Shown in pieces: positions 35,177 to 43,214 of a DNA stretch of 64,000 nt. The translations under genes were made by a program, and so were the position numbers. Under the pieces are notes generated by a model. The model was not told the DNA's origin and searched no databases. It saw only the letters and a list, made by a program, of their open reading frames with translations. Each line of letters starts with the position of its first letter. Within the stretch, counting starts at the first letter, position 1. This DNA comes from Sphingopyxis bauzanensis (GTDB taxonomy: Bacteria; Pseudomonadota; Alphaproteobacteria; Sphingomonadales; Sphingomonadaceae), in contig NZ_NISK01000001.1 of NCBI RefSeq assembly GCF_002205675.1, forward strand, positions 243,054 to 307,053, in the 5' to 3' direction.

Positions 35177-36388
35177 ATGACCTCACTTACGGCCACCGAA
35201 ACCGCCACGCTCGAACGCGCCGCCGATGCGCCGATGCTGGCGCAGGTCGAACGCTGGGCCGCGGTCAACAGCGGTACCGGCAACCTTGCCGGCCTCAAAA
35301 ATGTCGTGGGGCAGCTCGCCGATAGCTTTGCCGCGCTACCCGGCGACCTGCGGCTCGTCGCCGCCGATCCGGTCGAAAGCGTCGATGCCGCGGGCCGGGT
35401 CAGCACCATCCAGCGCGGTGATCATCTCCACGTGCGGGTGCGCCCCGACGCGCCGGTCCAGCTATTGCTCACCGGTCATATGGATACGGTGTTCGCCGCC
35501 GACCATCCGTTCCAGAACCTGACATGGCTTGAACCCGGCGTCCTCAACGGCCCCGGCACTGCCGATATGAAAGCGGGCCTTTCGGTGATCCTCGCCGCGC
35601 TGACCGCGCTCGAAGCGTCGCCACTTGCCGAACGGGTCGGTTACGACGTGATGATCAACAGCGACGAGGAAACCGGCAGCCACGCCTCGGCGCGGCTGAT
35701 CGCCGAACTTGCCGCCGGGAAGAACGCCGCTTTGACCTACGAACCCGCGCTGCCCGACGGCACGCTGGCGGGGGCGAGGCCGGGAAGCGGCAACTTCAGC
35801 GTCATCATCCATGGCCGCGCGGCGCATGCGGGCCGCAACCCCGAAGAGGGCCGCAACGCTCTCGTCGCCGCGGCCGATCTCGCGGTGCGTCTGAACGCGC
35901 TTAAGTCCCTAGAATTAAAAGTTAATCCAGCCCGAATCGATGGCGGCGGCCCGAACAATGTGGTCCCCGACCAGGCGATCCTGCGCGTCAACCTCCGCCC
36001 CGCGACCCCCGAAGCGATGGTGGCCGCCGGAACCGCGCTGCGTGATACCTTAGCTCACATCCAGCGCGACCACGACGTCCACTGCCATCTCCACGGCGGC
36101 TTCAACCGCCCGCCCAAACCGCTCGATCCCGCCGCAACGCGCCTGTTCGAACTGGTGCGCGACTGCGGCGCCGCGCTCGGCCTGCCGCCGATCCGCTGGA
36201 ACGCCACGGGCGGCGTCTGCGACGGCAACAATATCGCCGCCTGCGGGATTCCGGTGGTCGACACCATGGGGCCGCGGGGCGGTGCCATCCACTCATCGGA
36301 CGAATTTCTGATCGTCGACAGCCTCGCCGAACGCGCTCAGCTGTCGGCGCTCACCATGATACGCATAGCGGAACGGGGGACAGTGTGA
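35177..36388 (+). CDS. M20-family hydrolase next to astA/astB
   Basis: The 403-residue enzyme is a two-zinc M20 peptidase/deacylase. Metal ligands and catalytic residues are seen in LTGHMDTVF, GPGTADMKAG, NSDEETGS and the C-terminal GGAIHSSDEF; the dimerisation (lid) domain includes GRAAHAGRNPEEGRNA. It overlaps astA by 4 bases (GTGA), so it belongs to the arginine succinyltransferase operon. It may replace AstE as the enzyme that releases glutamate from N-succinylglutamate; that is inference. Confidence 0.88.
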   Translation: MTSLTATETATLERAADAPMLAQVERWAAVNSGTGNLAGLKNVVGQLADSFAALPGDLRLVAADPVESVDAAGRVSTIQRGDHLHVRVRPDAPVQLLLTGHMDTVFAADHPFQNLTWLEPGVLNGPGTADMKAGLSVILAALTALEASPLAERVGYDVMINSDEETGSHASARLIAELAAGKNAALTYEPALPDGTLAGARPGSGNFSVIIHGRAAHAGRNPEEGRNALVAAADLAVRLNALKSLELKVNPARIDGGGPNNVVPDQAILRVNLRPATPEAMVAAGTALRDTLAHIQRDHDVHCHLHGGFNRPPKPLDPAATRLFELVRDCGAALGLPPIRWNATGGVCDGNNIAACGIPVVDTMGPRGGAIHSSDEFLIVDSLAERAQLSALTMIRIAERGTV

Positions 36389-37386
36389 ATTACGTGATCC
36401 GGGCAGCCAAGCCGGGCGATTTGCAGAGCATTTACGAAATGGCGAAGCTGACCGGCGGCGGCTTCACGAACCTCCCCCCCGACAAGCAAGCGTTGCGCGC
36501 GAAACTCGAACGTACCGAAGCCTCATTCGCCAGCGACAAGGAGTATCCGTCGGACGAGCTGTACCTGCTCGTGCTCGAAGATCTCGACAGCGGCGAAGTG
36601 CGCGGCACCTGCCAGGCTTTCGGGCAGGTCGGCCAGCGCTGGCCCTTTTATTCCTATCGAATCGGCACCGACAGCAAGCATAGCGAGCAGCTCGGCCGCA
36701 CCTTTCACGCGCAGATCCTGATGCTGAGCAACGACCTCAACGGGTCGAGCGAGGTCGGCGGGCTGTTCCTCCACCCGGCGGCGCGCGCGGGCGGTCTCGG
36801 CCTCCTGCTCGCGCGCTCGCGCTATCTGTTCATCGCCCGCCACCGCGCTCGCTTTGGTGACCGCATCCTCGCCGAATTGCGCGGTGTGATCGACGAGGCG
36901 GGTGGCTCACCGTTCTGGGACGGGGTCGCAGGCAAATTTTTCGGGATGAGTTTCCAGGAGGCCGACCAGTTCAACGCCGTCCACGGCAACCAGTTCATTG
37001 CCGACCTGATGCCCAAGCATCCCGTCTATATTGCGATGCTCAGCGACCATGCGCGCAGCGTGATCGGCGTCCCGCATCCTAGCGGGCGCGCCGCTATGCG
37101 GATGCTGGAGAACGAGAATTTCGCGTTCGAAAATTATGTCGACATCTTCGACGGCGGCCCGACGATGACCGCGCGCACCGATCAGGTCGCGAGCGTCGCG
37201 GGTGCGAAGCATGTCGAGATTTCGGCGATCACCGACACCGGCGACGACGCGCTGGTCGCGACCGGGCGGCTCGCCGATTTCCGCTGCTGTTTCGGCAAGG
37301 TCGGCGACGGGTCGACGCTCGATAGTACGGCTGCAAAGCTGCTCGGGGTCGAGGCGGGCGACGAGATCAGCTGGATTGGCCGCTGA
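36385..37386 (+). CDS. astA: Arginine N-succinyltransferase
   Basis: The 333-residue enzyme transfers succinyl from succinyl-CoA to the alpha-amino group of arginine, the first AST step. It opens MNYVIRAAKPGDLQSIYEMAKLTGGGFTNLP in the AstA pattern (seen in two parts), with SSEVGGLFLHPAARAGGLGLLLARSRYLF near 115-140 and DEAGGSPFWDGVAGKFFGM near 170-188. The GTG start overlaps the M20 gene stop. AstB follows after one base. Confidence 0.95.
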   Translation: MNYVIRAAKPGDLQSIYEMAKLTGGGFTNLPPDKQALRAKLERTEASFASDKEYPSDELYLLVLEDLDSGEVRGTCQAFGQVGQRWPFYSYRIGTDSKHSEQLGRTFHAQILMLSNDLNGSSEVGGLFLHPAARAGGLGLLLARSRYLFIARHRARFGDRILAELRGVIDEAGGSPFWDGVAGKFFGMSFQEADQFNAVHGNQFIADLMPKHPVYIAMLSDHARSVIGVPHPSGRAAMRMLENENFAFENYVDIFDGGPTMTARTDQVASVAGAKHVEISAITDTGDDALVATGRLADFRCCFGKVGDGSTLDSTAAKLLGVEAGDEISWIGR

Positions 37387-37387
37387 G

Positions 37388-38638
37388 ATGCTGACCGAAA
37401 TCAATTTCGACGGGATCATCGGCCCCAGCCATAATTATGCCGGGCTCAGCCGGGGGAATATCGCGTCGGCGTCGAACGCCGGCGACGTGTCGCAGCCGCG
37501 AGCGGCGGCGTTGCAGGGCATCGACAAGATGCGCCACAATCTCGCGCTTGGCCTGCCGCAAGGCATCTTCATGCCGCTCGACCGCCCCGACGCGCCGTGG
37601 CTTGCAACCCTCGGCACGACGCAGGACGATGCCGAGGGGCATTTGCGCGCACAGGCCTGGTCGGCGTCGTCGATGTGGGCGGCCAACGCCGCGACCGTCT
37701 CGCCCGCACCCGACAGCGCAGACGGCAAGTGCCATCTGACCGTGGCGAACCTCGTAACCATGCCGCACCGCAGCCACGAATGGCCGGGAACACTGGCGCA
37801 GCTTCGCCTTGCCTTTGCTGACCCCGCCTTTGTCGTCCACGCACCAATCCCGGCGCCGTTTGGCGACGAGGGCGCGGCGAACCATATGCGGCTATGCAGC
37901 GGGCATCACGGACAAGGCGTGGAAATCTTCGTCTATGGCGTCGGCGGCGGCCGTTTCCCGGCCCGCCAGCATCTCGACGCGTCCAAGGCCATCGCGCGCC
38001 ACCACCGGCTCGATCCCGCGCGCACCCTCTTCATCCGCCAGTCGGACACGGCGATTCAGGGCGGCGCCTTTCACAACGATGTCGTTGCGGTAGCGAACGA
38101 ACATGTGCTGTTCACCCACGAAACCGCATTCGAGGACCGCGCGGCCGCGCATGCCGAAATCCGCGCCGCCTTTCCCGCGGTCGAGATTGTCGAGGTACCC
38201 GCGAGCGCCGTCACTCTGCCCGACGCGATCAAATCCTATCTGTTCAATGCGCAGCTGGTCAGCCTGCCCGACGGCGGCGGCATGGGTCTTGTGCTGCCAA
38301 CCGAGGCGCAGGCGATCCCTGCGGTGTGGAACTGGCTGGAGGCGCATGTCGCAGGCAACGGCCCGATCCGCCGGCTGCTGCCGGTCAACGTCCGTCAGTC
38401 GATGGCAAATGGCGGCGGTCCCGCCTGTTTGCGCCTGCGCGTCGTCGCCGACCCGGCGACGGTCGATCCCCGCTTCATGGCCGATGGAGCAAAGTTGGAC
38501 CATATTGCCGAGGTGGTCGAGGCGCATTGGCCGGAGTCGATCGCGCCCGGCGACCTGGCCTCGGCAAACCTGGCGCGCGATGTCCGGCATGCGCGCACGG
38601 CCCTGTTGGCCGCGCTGGATCTGAGCGGACTGGAATAG
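37388..38638 (+). CDS. astB: N-succinylarginine dihydrolase
   Basis: The 416-residue enzyme hydrolyses N2-succinylarginine to succinylornithine, ammonia and CO2, second in the AST pathway. It has the family N-terminus NFDGIIGPSHNYAGLSRGN, the His loop GGAFHNDVVAV, and the catalytic Cys in GGPACLRLRVV near the C-terminus. It is a little shorter than E. coli AstB (447). The start at 37388 was chosen because it lies one base after astA and begins the family sequence. astC, astD and astE are absent from the window. Confidence 0.96.
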   Translation: MLTEINFDGIIGPSHNYAGLSRGNIASASNAGDVSQPRAAALQGIDKMRHNLALGLPQGIFMPLDRPDAPWLATLGTTQDDAEGHLRAQAWSASSMWAANAATVSPAPDSADGKCHLTVANLVTMPHRSHEWPGTLAQLRLAFADPAFVVHAPIPAPFGDEGAANHMRLCSGHHGQGVEIFVYGVGGGRFPARQHLDASKAIARHHRLDPARTLFIRQSDTAIQGGAFHNDVVAVANEHVLFTHETAFEDRAAAHAEIRAAFPAVEIVEVPASAVTLPDAIKSYLFNAQLVSLPDGGGMGLVLPTEAQAIPAVWNWLEAHVAGNGPIRRLLPVNVRQSMANGGGPACLRLRVVADPATVDPRFMADGAKLDHIAEVVEAHWPESIAPGDLASANLARDVRHARTALLAALDLSGLE

Positions 38639-38645
38639 CGCCGGG

Positions 38646-39212
38646 ATGCGCGCGTCCAAAGTTGCGCGCCTCCTGTGGCCTGCCGTCCTGACGCTGGCGC
38701 TTGGCGCCTGCGCCGGCGGCAACTATCGCGCCGTGTCCGACACGCCGGTCCGCATCGGCCCCGCCTATTCGATCCGCGGCACCACCTATGTCCCAACGGC
38801 AGCGCCCATCTATGACGAAGTGGGTCATGCGAGCTGGTACGGCAGCGAATCGGGAAACCGCACGGCCAACGGCGAGCCATTTCGCCCCGGCTGGATCACC
38901 GCCGCGCACGCCACCCTGCCGCTGCCGACCTATGTCGAGGTCACCGCGCTCGGCAGCGGACGGCGGATCATCGTGCGGGTCAATGATCGCGGCCCCTTTG
39001 CGCGCGGCCTCCTGATCGACCTGTCGCGCGGCGCTGCCGAACAGCTTGGGATCAAGGCGCAGGGCCATGCCGCAGTGCGCGTGCGGCGGTTCGAACCGTC
39101 GGAGAAAGACCGCGAGCGGCTGCGCAAGGGCAAGCCCGCCGCTTCGCTCGAGCGCGTATCCGAACGCGAGTTGCAAAAGCTACGGGCGCGGATGGCTCCT
39201 GCAGTAAGGTAA
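38646..39212 (+). CDS. rlpA: RlpA-like septal ring lipoprotein
   Basis: The 188-residue protein has a lipoprotein signal with lipobox LGAC (Cys22) and a double-psi beta-barrel domain: GHASWYGSESGNRTANGEPF near 59-78 and RVNDRGPFARG near 114-124 holding the catalytic Asp. RlpA cleaves denuded glycan strands during division. No C-terminal SPOR domain follows; the tail is basic and charged (residues 150-188). It is only 7 bases behind astB and could be cotranscribed. Confidence 0.92.
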   Translation: MRASKVARLLWPAVLTLALGACAGGNYRAVSDTPVRIGPAYSIRGTTYVPTAAPIYDEVGHASWYGSESGNRTANGEPFRPGWITAAHATLPLPTYVEVTALGSGRRIIVRVNDRGPFARGLLIDLSRGAAEQLGIKAQGHAAVRVRRFEPSEKDRERLRKGKPAASLERVSERELQKLRARMAPAVR

Positions 39213-39311
39213 GTCCCGATCGGCGACACCCACCACGCACCTTCCCTCTTTTGTCGGATTAACTTACAGTTTACCATAAGCCCGGCGCAGCAAATCCCAC
39301 TTTTGCGCCAG

Positions 39312-39327
39312 TGGCATGGCTCTTGCT
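39312..39327 (+). promoter_or_regulatory. Putative sigma-54 promoter
   Basis: TGGCATGGCTCTTGCT carries the GG-N10-GC core (GG at 39313-39314, GC at 39325-39326) of -24/-12 promoters. Transcription would begin about 39338, two bases before the ATG at 39340, giving a nearly leaderless mRNA. Confidence 0.5.
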
Positions 39328-39339
39328 GGGTGAACTGCG

Positions 39340-39573
39340 ATGTGGAAAAAAATCGGACGCCTGTTTGTCATCAAGACCCGCTTTGAAGCGTGCCTGATCA
39401 TTTATGCGCTGGCGGTGGGCGCCATGGCGCGCGGCGCAGCCTATCTTGAGCAATATCCCGGGATAGGCGGAAAGCTGCTGTTGCTTGCATGTAGCGGGGC
39501 GGTGTTCCTGGCCGGCGCAAAGATTTTTGATTGCCTTCGCTACGAACAAGCCGCGGCGCGGCAATCGGACTGA
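39340..39573 (+). CDS. Small inner-membrane protein of unknown function
   Basis: The 77-residue protein begins MWKKIGRLFVIKTRFEA and has two predicted membrane helices (about 18-33 and 44-62) joined by a short AAYLEQYPGIGG loop. From memory it belongs to a small family common in sphingomonads with no known function. The putative sigma-54 promoter sits directly upstream. No Shine-Dalgarno is visible in the few bases before the ATG. Confidence 0.75.
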   Translation: MWKKIGRLFVIKTRFEACLIIYALAVGAMARGAAYLEQYPGIGGKLLLLACSGAVFLAGAKIFDCLRYEQAAARQSD

Positions 39574-39622
39574 ACGACCGTCGGCCTTTCGCGCGTCACG
39601 AAGATATGCGAAGGCGCATGGC

Positions 39623-40378
39623 ATGAGCAGGATCAGCGGTCGGCCCGTCACCAGCAGCGAACATGTTTACGGACTGCGACTCTGCATCGCCCGCTGGCGC
39701 GCCGGTGCGGAAGGCACGCCGCTGCTGTTCCTCAACGGGATCGGTGCCGATCTGACCGCCGCGGCGCCGCTGCTCGCGCAGATCCATGGACGAGAAGTCT
39801 GGACGCTCGATATGCCGGGGGTAGGCGCCTCACCCGATGCCTTGCTGCCTTATGGCGCCTCCACGATTGCCGCGGTGGTGATGGAGATTGCCGACCGGTT
39901 GGGTCATGACATTCTCGATATTGCCGGTTTCAGCTGGGGCGGCGCCTTGGCGCAGCAGATCGCAATGCAGTTCCCGGGGCGAGTACGCCGCCTGATACTG
40001 ATGGCGACCACGCCGATCATGGGCGCGCCGGGCATCGGCTGGGGCGCAATCTTCGACGATGACATGCAAGCGAGCGGTCTGAAGGTCCAGACCGCAACGC
40101 CGCTCGGCATCGCGTATCAGACCATGGCGATGGCTGGCTGGTCGAGCACCGCCTATCTGCCGGGTTTCAAAGCCTTGCCGACGCTGGTGCTGGTTGGAGA
40201 GCGGGATGGCGTCATGCCCACCTGCTATGGCCAGATGCTCGCCAGCCTGATCGACGGCGCGGTGCTGGAAGTGGTGCCGGGATCGCACCTGTTCCCCTTC
40301 ACCCACGCTGCCGCCGTTGCAGCGCGGATCAGCGCGTTCCTGGATCCGTCGGCGACGGGACAACAAGCCGCCGCGTGA
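39623..40378 (+). CDS. Alpha/beta hydrolase, PHA depolymerase-like
   Basis: The 251-residue protein resembles intracellular medium-chain poly(3-hydroxyalkanoate) depolymerases: LLFLNGIGADLTAAAPLL near 33-50, LDMPGVGASP, the nucleophile elbow GFSWGGALAQQ, and a late Asp (GERDGVMP) and His (PGSHLFPF). The start at 39623 was set from the family N-terminus. No PHA synthase is nearby, so the substrate may be another ester. It converges with another alpha/beta-hydrolase gene and the two coding sequences overlap by 50 bases. Confidence 0.8.
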   Translation: MSRISGRPVTSSEHVYGLRLCIARWRAGAEGTPLLFLNGIGADLTAAAPLLAQIHGREVWTLDMPGVGASPDALLPYGASTIAAVVMEIADRLGHDILDIAGFSWGGALAQQIAMQFPGRVRRLILMATTPIMGAPGIGWGAIFDDDMQASGLKVQTATPLGIAYQTMAMAGWSSTAYLPGFKALPTLVLVGERDGVMPTCYGQMLASLIDGAVLEVVPGSHLFPFTHAAAVAARISAFLDPSATGQQAAA

Positions 40379-41372
40379 GGAAGTCGGTGATGGCGGCCGC
40401 GGTCGCATCGGGGTCTTCGTCCATCGGCAGATGCCCGATATTCTTGAGCAGGACGACTTCGGACCCCGCAATCCGCTCATGGAAGGTCTGCGCTGCGCTC
40501 GGGTTGATCAACCGGTCCTTGTCGCCGAACAGGATCAGCGTCGGCGCCTTGATGTCACCGACGCGGGCCGCCATCGCAGGCTCGCGATCCATCCGCGCGC
40601 GCAGCACCGTCGCCTCGCGATTGCCGGGAAAACGCAGCAGTTCCCAATAGCGATCGACTGTCGCGTCATCGATGACGGCCTGCTTTTCGACTGATCCGCG
40701 CAGCGACTGTTCGACGAGCGCGCGCGGGGTGATCTGGGTCGCGAGCCAGCGACCGAACGGATATTTCAGGATCCGAAAGCCGATATTGGATTCGGGCGCC
40801 TTCTCCCCCTCGCGGAGCGGCATGCCGCTGGCGTCGAGCAGCAGCAACGCATCGACCCGGCCCGGCTGCGCGAGCGCGTAGCGCCATGCGACCCAGCCGC
40901 CCATCGAATTGCCGCCGAGAATGAAATGATCGAGGCCAAGCTTCGCCGCAACGACATCGACCGCTGCCGCCATGCCGCCGGCGCTATAGTCCTTGTCCGG
41001 CGTGCCGCCGGTCAGCCCGTGTCCGGGCAGGTCGAGCGTGACGATGCGATAGATGGCACCCAGTCGCTGCACCAGCGGTTCCCAGGTGTGAAGGCTGCTG
41101 TTCGATCCATGGAGCAGGATGATTGCGGGGCCGCTTCGCTTGCCCTGATCGCGGTAGTGGATGCGCTGTCCCGCCGGACCCGCCACAAAGGCGCCCGCGG
41201 GGCCGCTATATTTGGCGATCATCGCTTCGCGATCGGTATCCGACGTGCGCAGCGCGAGGAAGATGGCGAGGATCGCCACGAGCAAGGCAAGCGGGATCAG
41301 CACGCGCTTGCGGCGGAACAATGGACGCCGCGGCGGTAGCGGTTCGAAATCGTCGTCGTCGATCATCATCAC
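40329..41372 (-). CDS. Membrane-anchored alpha/beta hydrolase
   Basis: The 347-residue protein has a basic N-terminus (RRPLFRRKR), one membrane helix (about 27-42), and a periplasm-facing alpha/beta-hydrolase domain: ILLHGSNSSLHTW (oxyanion), LDLPGHGLT, elbow LGGNSMGGWVA, then DKDRLINP and NIGHLPMDED giving Asp and His. Substrate unknown; epoxide hydrolase- or haloalkane-like esterases are the nearest types. Its 3' end overlaps the convergent hydrolase by 50 bases. Confidence 0.85.
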   Translation of the reverse strand: MMMIDDDDFEPLPPRRPLFRRKRVLIPLALLVAILAIFLALRTSDTDREAMIAKYSGPAGAFVAGPAGQRIHYRDQGKRSGPAIILLHGSNSSLHTWEPLVQRLGAIYRIVTLDLPGHGLTGGTPDKDYSAGGMAAAVDVVAAKLGLDHFILGGNSMGGWVAWRYALAQPGRVDALLLLDASGMPLREGEKAPESNIGFRILKYPFGRWLATQITPRALVEQSLRGSVEKQAVIDDATVDRYWELLRFPGNREATVLRARMDREPAMAARVGDIKAPTLILFGDKDRLINPSAAQTFHERIAGSEVVLLKNIGHLPMDEDPDATAAAITDFLTRRLVVPSPTDPGTR

Positions 41373-41428
41373 GCCCCCCTCAAGGCTGGCGCGACCCTAA
41401 CGCGCGGGCGCCGTCCGTCAATCCGGGG

Positions 41429-43096
41429 CTAGTCGTGAATTTTGCGACGAAATGTTTCTGGCAGGAAGAAAAGCCCGATCACCAGCGTGATCACCGCGAC
41501 GACGACCGGATACCACAGGCCATAGTAGATGTTGCCGGTCGCCGCGACCATCGCAAACGCGGTCGTCGGCAGGAAACCGCCGAACCAGCCGTTGCCGATA
41601 TGATAAGGCAGCGACATCGCGGTGTAGCGGATGCGGCTGGGAAAAAGTTCGACGAGTAGCGCGGCGATCGGGCCGTAAACCATCGTCACCAGCAGCACGA
41701 GGTAGAAGAGGATCGCGACGACCAGGGGCTTGTTGATCGCATTGGTATCCGCCTTCGCGGGATAGCCGGCGTCGGCGAGGGCTTGTTCAAGCTTCACACG
41801 GAATGCCGCAATTGCCCCCGCCCGATCCTCCTCGGCCAGCCGCCAGGGATCAGGCGCCGCGAGTACGCGCGATCCGATCCGTACCCGCGCAGGATCGCCC
41901 GTTATCCGCTCGCGCGTGAAGGCCGTGTAACTGGCGCCAGCCTTTGCCAGCGTCGACTTGATGATGTCACAGCCGGTGCTTTCGAACTTGTTGCGCCCGA
42001 TCGGGTCGAACTGGAAGGCGCAGGTGTCGGGGTCGGCGGCCATGATCACGGCGGCGTTCTGCTGCGCCTTTGCCATCGCGGGGTTCGCAGCGCTCGTCAG
42101 CATCTGAAACGCCGGAAAATAGGTGAGCGCCGCCAGCGCGCAGCCCGCGAGAATGATCGGCTTACGCCCGATCTTGTCGCTGAGCCAGCCGAAGAAGATG
42201 AAGAACGGCGTGCCGAGTACCAATGCAATGGCGATCAGAATGTTCGCAGTTGCGCCATCGACCTTCAGCGTCTTTTCGAGAAAGAACAGCGCATAGAATT
42301 GGCCAGTGTACCAGACGACCGCCTGCCCCGCGACGGCACCGAACAAGGCGATAATCACCCATTTGAGGTTGCCCCAACGGCCGAAGGCTTCGGTCAGCGG
42401 CGCCTTTGACGTCGTTCCTTCGTCCTTCATCTTCTGAAAGACCGGGCTTTCATTGAGCTGCATGCGGATCCACAACGAGACGCCGAGCAGGATGATCGAG
42501 ATCAGGAAGGGAATACGCCAGCCCCAGTCGGCAAAGGCTGCCTCGCCGATCAGGGTGCGGATCGTGATGACGACGCCGAGCGCCGCGAACAGCCCGAGCG
42601 TCGCGGTGGTCTGAATGAAACTGGTGAAGAGACCACGCTTTCCCTCGGGCGCGTGTTCGGCGACATAAGTCGCTGCGCCGCCATACTCGCCGCCGAGCGC
42701 GAGGCCTTGCAGAAGGCGCAAGACAACGAGCAGGATCGGTGCCGCGACCCCGATCGACGCATAGCTGGGCAGCACGCCGACGAGGAAGGTCGAAGCACCC
42801 ATCAGGCCCATGGTGACGAGGAAGGTGTTCTTGCGCCCAACGAGGTCGCCAATGCGCCCGAAAAAGATCGCCCCGAACGGCCTGACGGCAAAACCCGCGG
42901 CGAATGCGGCGAGCGCAAAGATGAAGCCGGTGGTCTCGTTGACGCCCGAAAAGAACTGCGCCGAGATGACCGTCGCGAGCAGCCCATAGAGGTAGAAATC
43001 ATACCATTCGAAGACGGTGCCGAGCGACGAGGCCAGGATGACCTTGCGTTCGCTTTGGCGCGTATCAATGGGCGTCGCCCCGATCTGATCGGTCAT
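41429..43096 (-). CDS. MHS-family MFS transporter with large extra loop
   Basis: The 555-residue transporter belongs to the metabolite:H+ symporter (ProP/ShiA-like) group, which imports osmolytes or carboxylates. FEWYDFYLYG near 29-38, RPFGAIFFGRIGDLVGRK near 70-87, and LQGLALGGEYGGA near 128-140 are the family motifs. About twelve membrane segments are seen, but a hydrophilic stretch of about 105 residues (about 335-440) with two Cys lies between a late pair of segments, unlike E. coli ProP. Substrate unknown. Confidence 0.88.
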   Translation of the reverse strand: MTDQIGATPIDTRQSERKVILASSLGTVFEWYDFYLYGLLATVISAQFFSGVNETTGFIFALAAFAAGFAVRPFGAIFFGRIGDLVGRKNTFLVTMGLMGASTFLVGVLPSYASIGVAAPILLVVLRLLQGLALGGEYGGAATYVAEHAPEGKRGLFTSFIQTTATLGLFAALGVVITIRTLIGEAAFADWGWRIPFLISIILLGVSLWIRMQLNESPVFQKMKDEGTTSKAPLTEAFGRWGNLKWVIIALFGAVAGQAVVWYTGQFYALFFLEKTLKVDGATANILIAIALVLGTPFFIFFGWLSDKIGRKPIILAGCALAALTYFPAFQMLTSAANPAMAKAQQNAAVIMAADPDTCAFQFDPIGRNKFESTGCDIIKSTLAKAGASYTAFTRERITGDPARVRIGSRVLAAPDPWRLAEEDRAGAIAAFRVKLEQALADAGYPAKADTNAINKPLVVAILFYLVLLVTMVYGPIAALLVELFPSRIRYTAMSLPYHIGNGWFGGFLPTTAFAMVAATGNIYYGLWYPVVVAVITLVIGLFFLPETFRRKIHD

Positions 43097-43104
43097 CCTA
43101 TTCC

Positions 43105-43192
43105 CCGTTCGCCCTGAGCCTGTCGAAGGGCCGTTCTTCTTCTAGCGATGCTAAAGGAAAGAGCGGTGCTTCGACAAGCTCAGCACGAATGG
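43105..43192. repeat. Intergenic palindrome, CTGAGCCTGTCGAAG / CTTCGACAAGCTCAG type
   Basis: Arms CGTTCGCCCTGAGCCTGTCG and CGACAAGCTCAGCACGAATG form an imperfect inverted repeat in the 118-base gap between the helicase end and the transporter start. Both ends carry CGTTCG/CGAATG words like the 23053 family, but the core differs. Confidence 0.7.
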
Positions 43193-43214
43193 AAAGAGAG
43201 AATTGTTTGTCGCG

